From: Hypsibius dujardini
Lineage: Eukaryota; Tardigrada; Eutardigrada; Parachela; Hypsibiidae
Length of the DNA: 53,965 bases
Assembly (NCBI GenBank): GCA_001579985.1
Contig: LRSR01005206.1
Location: 1 to 53,965 of the forward strand
Reading direction: 5' to 3'
The notes below the pieces were generated by a model. It was given only the letters and a program-made list of their open reading frames with translations, was not told the DNA's origin and searched no databases. This document shows positions 51,674-53,965 of this stretch, piece by piece (positions within the stretch are counted from its first letter, which is position 1; each line of letters starts with the position of its first letter). The translations under genes and the position numbers were made by a program.

Positions 51674-52818
51674 TGCATAAACAGGCAGGCAGGCACCCAT
51701 GACATACATTTGTTGCTGATCGTCCAAAGTACTCAATTTCCGATGTGACTCAAGAAGAGTGGTGAGGATATGGTGACGATAGGCTCGTGCAAAGTACGCC
51801 ACAGGGTCATCTAAAACGAAAGTCGTCATTTAGGCGCATGAAGGACAGCCAGGCTACGACACTCTCAGTTGTCAGCGAGCGCTTACGGGGAGCTTGTAAC
51901 ACTGTCATGGTGCTATCGTGATCATTGAAGTCAGCCTTCCAGTGTCGCAGGAATTTGAGGGTCATCGGATGGAACAGCCAATCCCATCCAACGGGAATGC
52001 CGCCGTAGGTCCGGAAACAGACGCGCCGTGCACGATTTAGTGTGTACGCCTAACACGGAAAAAACACATTAATGATTCGATTTGACCAAATGCAATTCCA
52101 AACAGCTCTTCCCAGTAGTGTTACTTAAATAACACAACTGGAATTTAAATTAAATACCAATAAATACATTAATTTTTATCAAAAACTATTATTATCATTT
52201 AGTACTAGTATATTACGTCAGATTCATATAAAATAAGACATAAACGATGCAATCCATAAGAGCGCTCGTGGTGTAAACTCTTCAAAACTTACCAAAAAAT
52301 ACCAAACCGGCCGCGGCATCGACCGTTTCATCTCCAACGCAATGGCCGCGTAAATCTCCACCAACATATCCGCCGGCAGCGCGTCCCCCGCGGCCTCGGC
52401 TAGATTCACCGCACTCAGGGCCAAATTCATGCCCCCAAGGTAGCGTTCCCATTTGGGCAGGCCAGTGACGTAGACTCGGTGCAGCTTGTGGTAGAGGATG
52501 GCGGCGTCGCGCGCCGATTTCTGCACAATCTCAAGCCGGTTGGCGTCGTGGCTTTTAAGGGAGAAGCCCACGGTCTCCTCCAGCCAATTCCCGATGACCA
52601 AGTGGTGCAGCGCGTGGCGCACGGACTGCCAGCAGAGGCTGGCAAAAATGTCCAGACCACCGCGAGGCAGAGGTCGGCCGCAGGCCTCGAAGGCCGAGGC
52701 GATGTTCTGAATTGCTCCGACACGGTCACCCTGCGGAGGAAAAAACGGAGTGAAGGCACACTGAGTGAGGCAGGCAGGCAGGCAGATCAACAGACATAGA
52801 AATATAGATAGATAGATT

Positions 52819-52854
<36 letters not shown>

Positions 52855-53788
52855 GACAGACAGACAGACAGACGGACAAACAGACAGACAGACAGACAGA
52901 CAGAAAAAATTCAGATCCGATCCAATTCGATTTTTAAACGGCCTGACAATCTCAGATATAGTCAAAATAACAGGCAAATAGGAAGGAAGCTAGACAAGTA
53001 GGCGAATATAAATAGGGCAACATGGTGAGACACCGGTGGCTTACTTTGGAGAGATCCACATCGGCCTGTCGGGAAAGACTCCAGAAACGCAACGCAGACT
53101 CCGTTCTGCACGAGACAGAATTTTGTAATTGGGAATATTTCGTAATATAAATATTTCTCCAGGGACCACACGTACTTGGGGCGCAAAACCGGCTCGCCAA
53201 ACACATACAGCCGAATGAGAATGCCCAGAATAATCACTACATTGATGATCCAGAGCACCCAACGCGGCTGGCCAAACACGAAGAACGAACCGTCTAGAAA
53301 GCGAAACGGCCTGTCAGCTGTGCTTGTATGAAAAATGACCCCGTGAAAGTATTTAAACAACAGTTCGTACCAGTGTCCAGTTTTAGGCTATGACCATCGC
53401 CCAAGACACCGTCAGCAAACACCGGCGGGGCGCTCTTCCCAAACAAATACTGCACCGGATTGATGAAGAACACGGCGAACATGAGGAAACAGAGAACCAT
53501 CCGAGAGCGGTCGTTGAATTCGGTTGATTTCGCCGGCTTGGGAGCAGCCTTCGTTTTCGCCTTCTACAAACGGGGAATGGTCAACAGGTACTACTTTCGT
53601 TTAGAAATACAGTGCTTTCTTGGGATGACATACCTTTGCCACCGGGCCAGTGCTGGAAACAGGACTCGACGGCTCCGATTCACATATACTGCTATGCTCC
53701 GAATGCGGCGACGGGGAGGATTCGGATGACATGATAACATAATCGCCGAAACCGCTTTCCGGCGAACTTCTGGGATACTCCGAAATAT
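49787..53788 (-). CDS. SREBF: SREBP sterol-regulated transcription factor, C-terminal part
   Basis: Twelve exons in phase give the last 620 residues: 53634-53788, 53371-53563, 53176-53293, 53045-53105, 52293-52730, 51887-52049, 51708-51810, 51389-51486, 51140-51287, 50832-50985, 50313-50471 and 49787-49858. The bHLH exons lie beyond the right edge. Visible are the juxtamembrane DRSR followed by a first membrane helix (MVLCFLMFAVFFINPVQYLFG) with the NP pair needed for site-2 cleavage, a short luminal loop, and a second helix (WVLWIINVVIILGILIRLYVFGEPV). Then comes the SCAP-binding regulatory domain, with RQADVDLSK, ARDAAILYHKLH and NLALSAVNLAE blocks. SREBP is held in the ER with SCAP until sterols (or, in insects, phospholipids) fall, then is cut in the Golgi. 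The luminal loop lacks the arginine of the site-1 RxxL motif. The last 24-codon exon is the least certain. Confidence 0.92.
49925..50270. repeat. (ACAG)n compound array, SREBP last intron
   Basis: CGACGTAGACAGACAAAC duplications and GACTGAGA words surround about eighteen pure ACAG units (50096-50165). It occupies most of the intron 49859-50312; in the SREBP transcript it reads (TCTG)n. Confidence 0.95.
51590..51675. repeat. (ACAG)n microsatellite, SREBP intron
   Basis: About twelve ACAG units in the intron 51487-51707, flanked by GGCAGGCAGG. Confidence 0.95.
52770..52906. repeat. (ACAG)n compound array, SREBP intron
   Basis: GGCA, GATA and ACAG blocks over about 140 bases in the intron 52731-53044. 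Confidence 0.94.
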
Positions 53789-53874
53789 CTAGAAGACGTT
53801 GAACAAATAAAGTAAACGAACAAATAAAATAATTTCGCCTAGTTATTTGAATATCTCTCTCTCGACCTATCTCT

Positions 53875-53875
<1 letters not shown>

Positions 53876-53933
<58 letters not shown>

Positions 53934-53965
53934 CCCGTCTGTCTGTCTGTCTGTCTGTCTGTCTG
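53876..53965. repeat. (CCTG)n-(TCTG)n compound microsatellite at window edge
   Basis: About fourteen uninterrupted CCTG units are followed by one CCCG unit and then at least seven TCTG units running off the right edge. It lies upstream of the first visible SREBP exon, so it is probably intronic there. Its full length is not visible. Confidence 0.97.

Overview
This window comes from a nuclear chromosome of a eukaryote, very probably an invertebrate bilaterian animal. It carries intron-rich genes with canonical GT-AG junctions, and the encoded proteins are animal families: a NALCN-channel accessory factor, dermatopontin, HPS4, SREBP, RECQL5 and SLX4. No prokaryotic, viral or transposase-like gene was recognised. 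The species cannot be named from the sequence. Exon boundaries were placed by eye from splice consensus and reading-frame phase; most models close exactly in phase.

Layout, left to right. 0.9-1.6 kb: 3' end of a NALF/NLF-1 (FAM155) gene (+). 2.9-4.3 kb: secreted RNase T2 (-) with a 24-bp minisatellite in an intron. 6.0-13.3 kb: Nup214 (-), complete, ten coding exons. 13.3-17.2 kb: shared upstream region, then eIF5 (+) to 20.4 kb. 21.0-22.05 kb: CRIPT (-). 22.4-25.4 kb: dermatopontin-like gene (+) whose largest intron contains a complete glycine-rich secreted-protein gene on the other strand (23.3-24.0 kb). 25.4-30.7 kb: a 1,307-residue protein I do not recognise (+), starting 28 bp after the dermatopontin stop. 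30.9-32.8 kb: zinc transporter SLC39A9 (-). 33.3-39.0 kb: RECQL5 helicase (+). 40.6-43.3 kb: HPS4 (-). 43.9-44.5 kb: small membrane protein (+). 45.1-49.5 kb: SLX4 nuclease scaffold (+). 49.8 kb to the right edge: C-terminal two thirds of SREBP (-), whose bHLH exons lie beyond the window.

The genes are mostly unrelated housekeeping functions: translation initiation, nuclear pore, DNA repair, organelle biogenesis, lipid and zinc homeostasis. They are packed in alternating and often convergent or divergent pairs. RECQL5 and SLX4 are both genome-stability factors, but nothing in the sequence shows that they are co-regulated.

A striking property of the region is simple repeats. (TCTG)n/(CAGA)n tetranucleotide arrays, with CTAT and CCTG variants, sit in most of the larger introns, in both orientations. 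(TGAT)n arrays and several local minisatellites (21, 24, 39, 41, 48 and 72 bp) also occur, two of them translated in-frame. The strongest leads are: the missing S1P-site arginine in SREBP, the nested gene, the tight same-strand dermatopontin/novel-gene junction, the novel protein with eleven 14-residue repeats, a weak-context uORF ahead of eIF5, ETS-like sites in a RECQL5 intron minisatellite, and a GC-AG first intron in Nup214.
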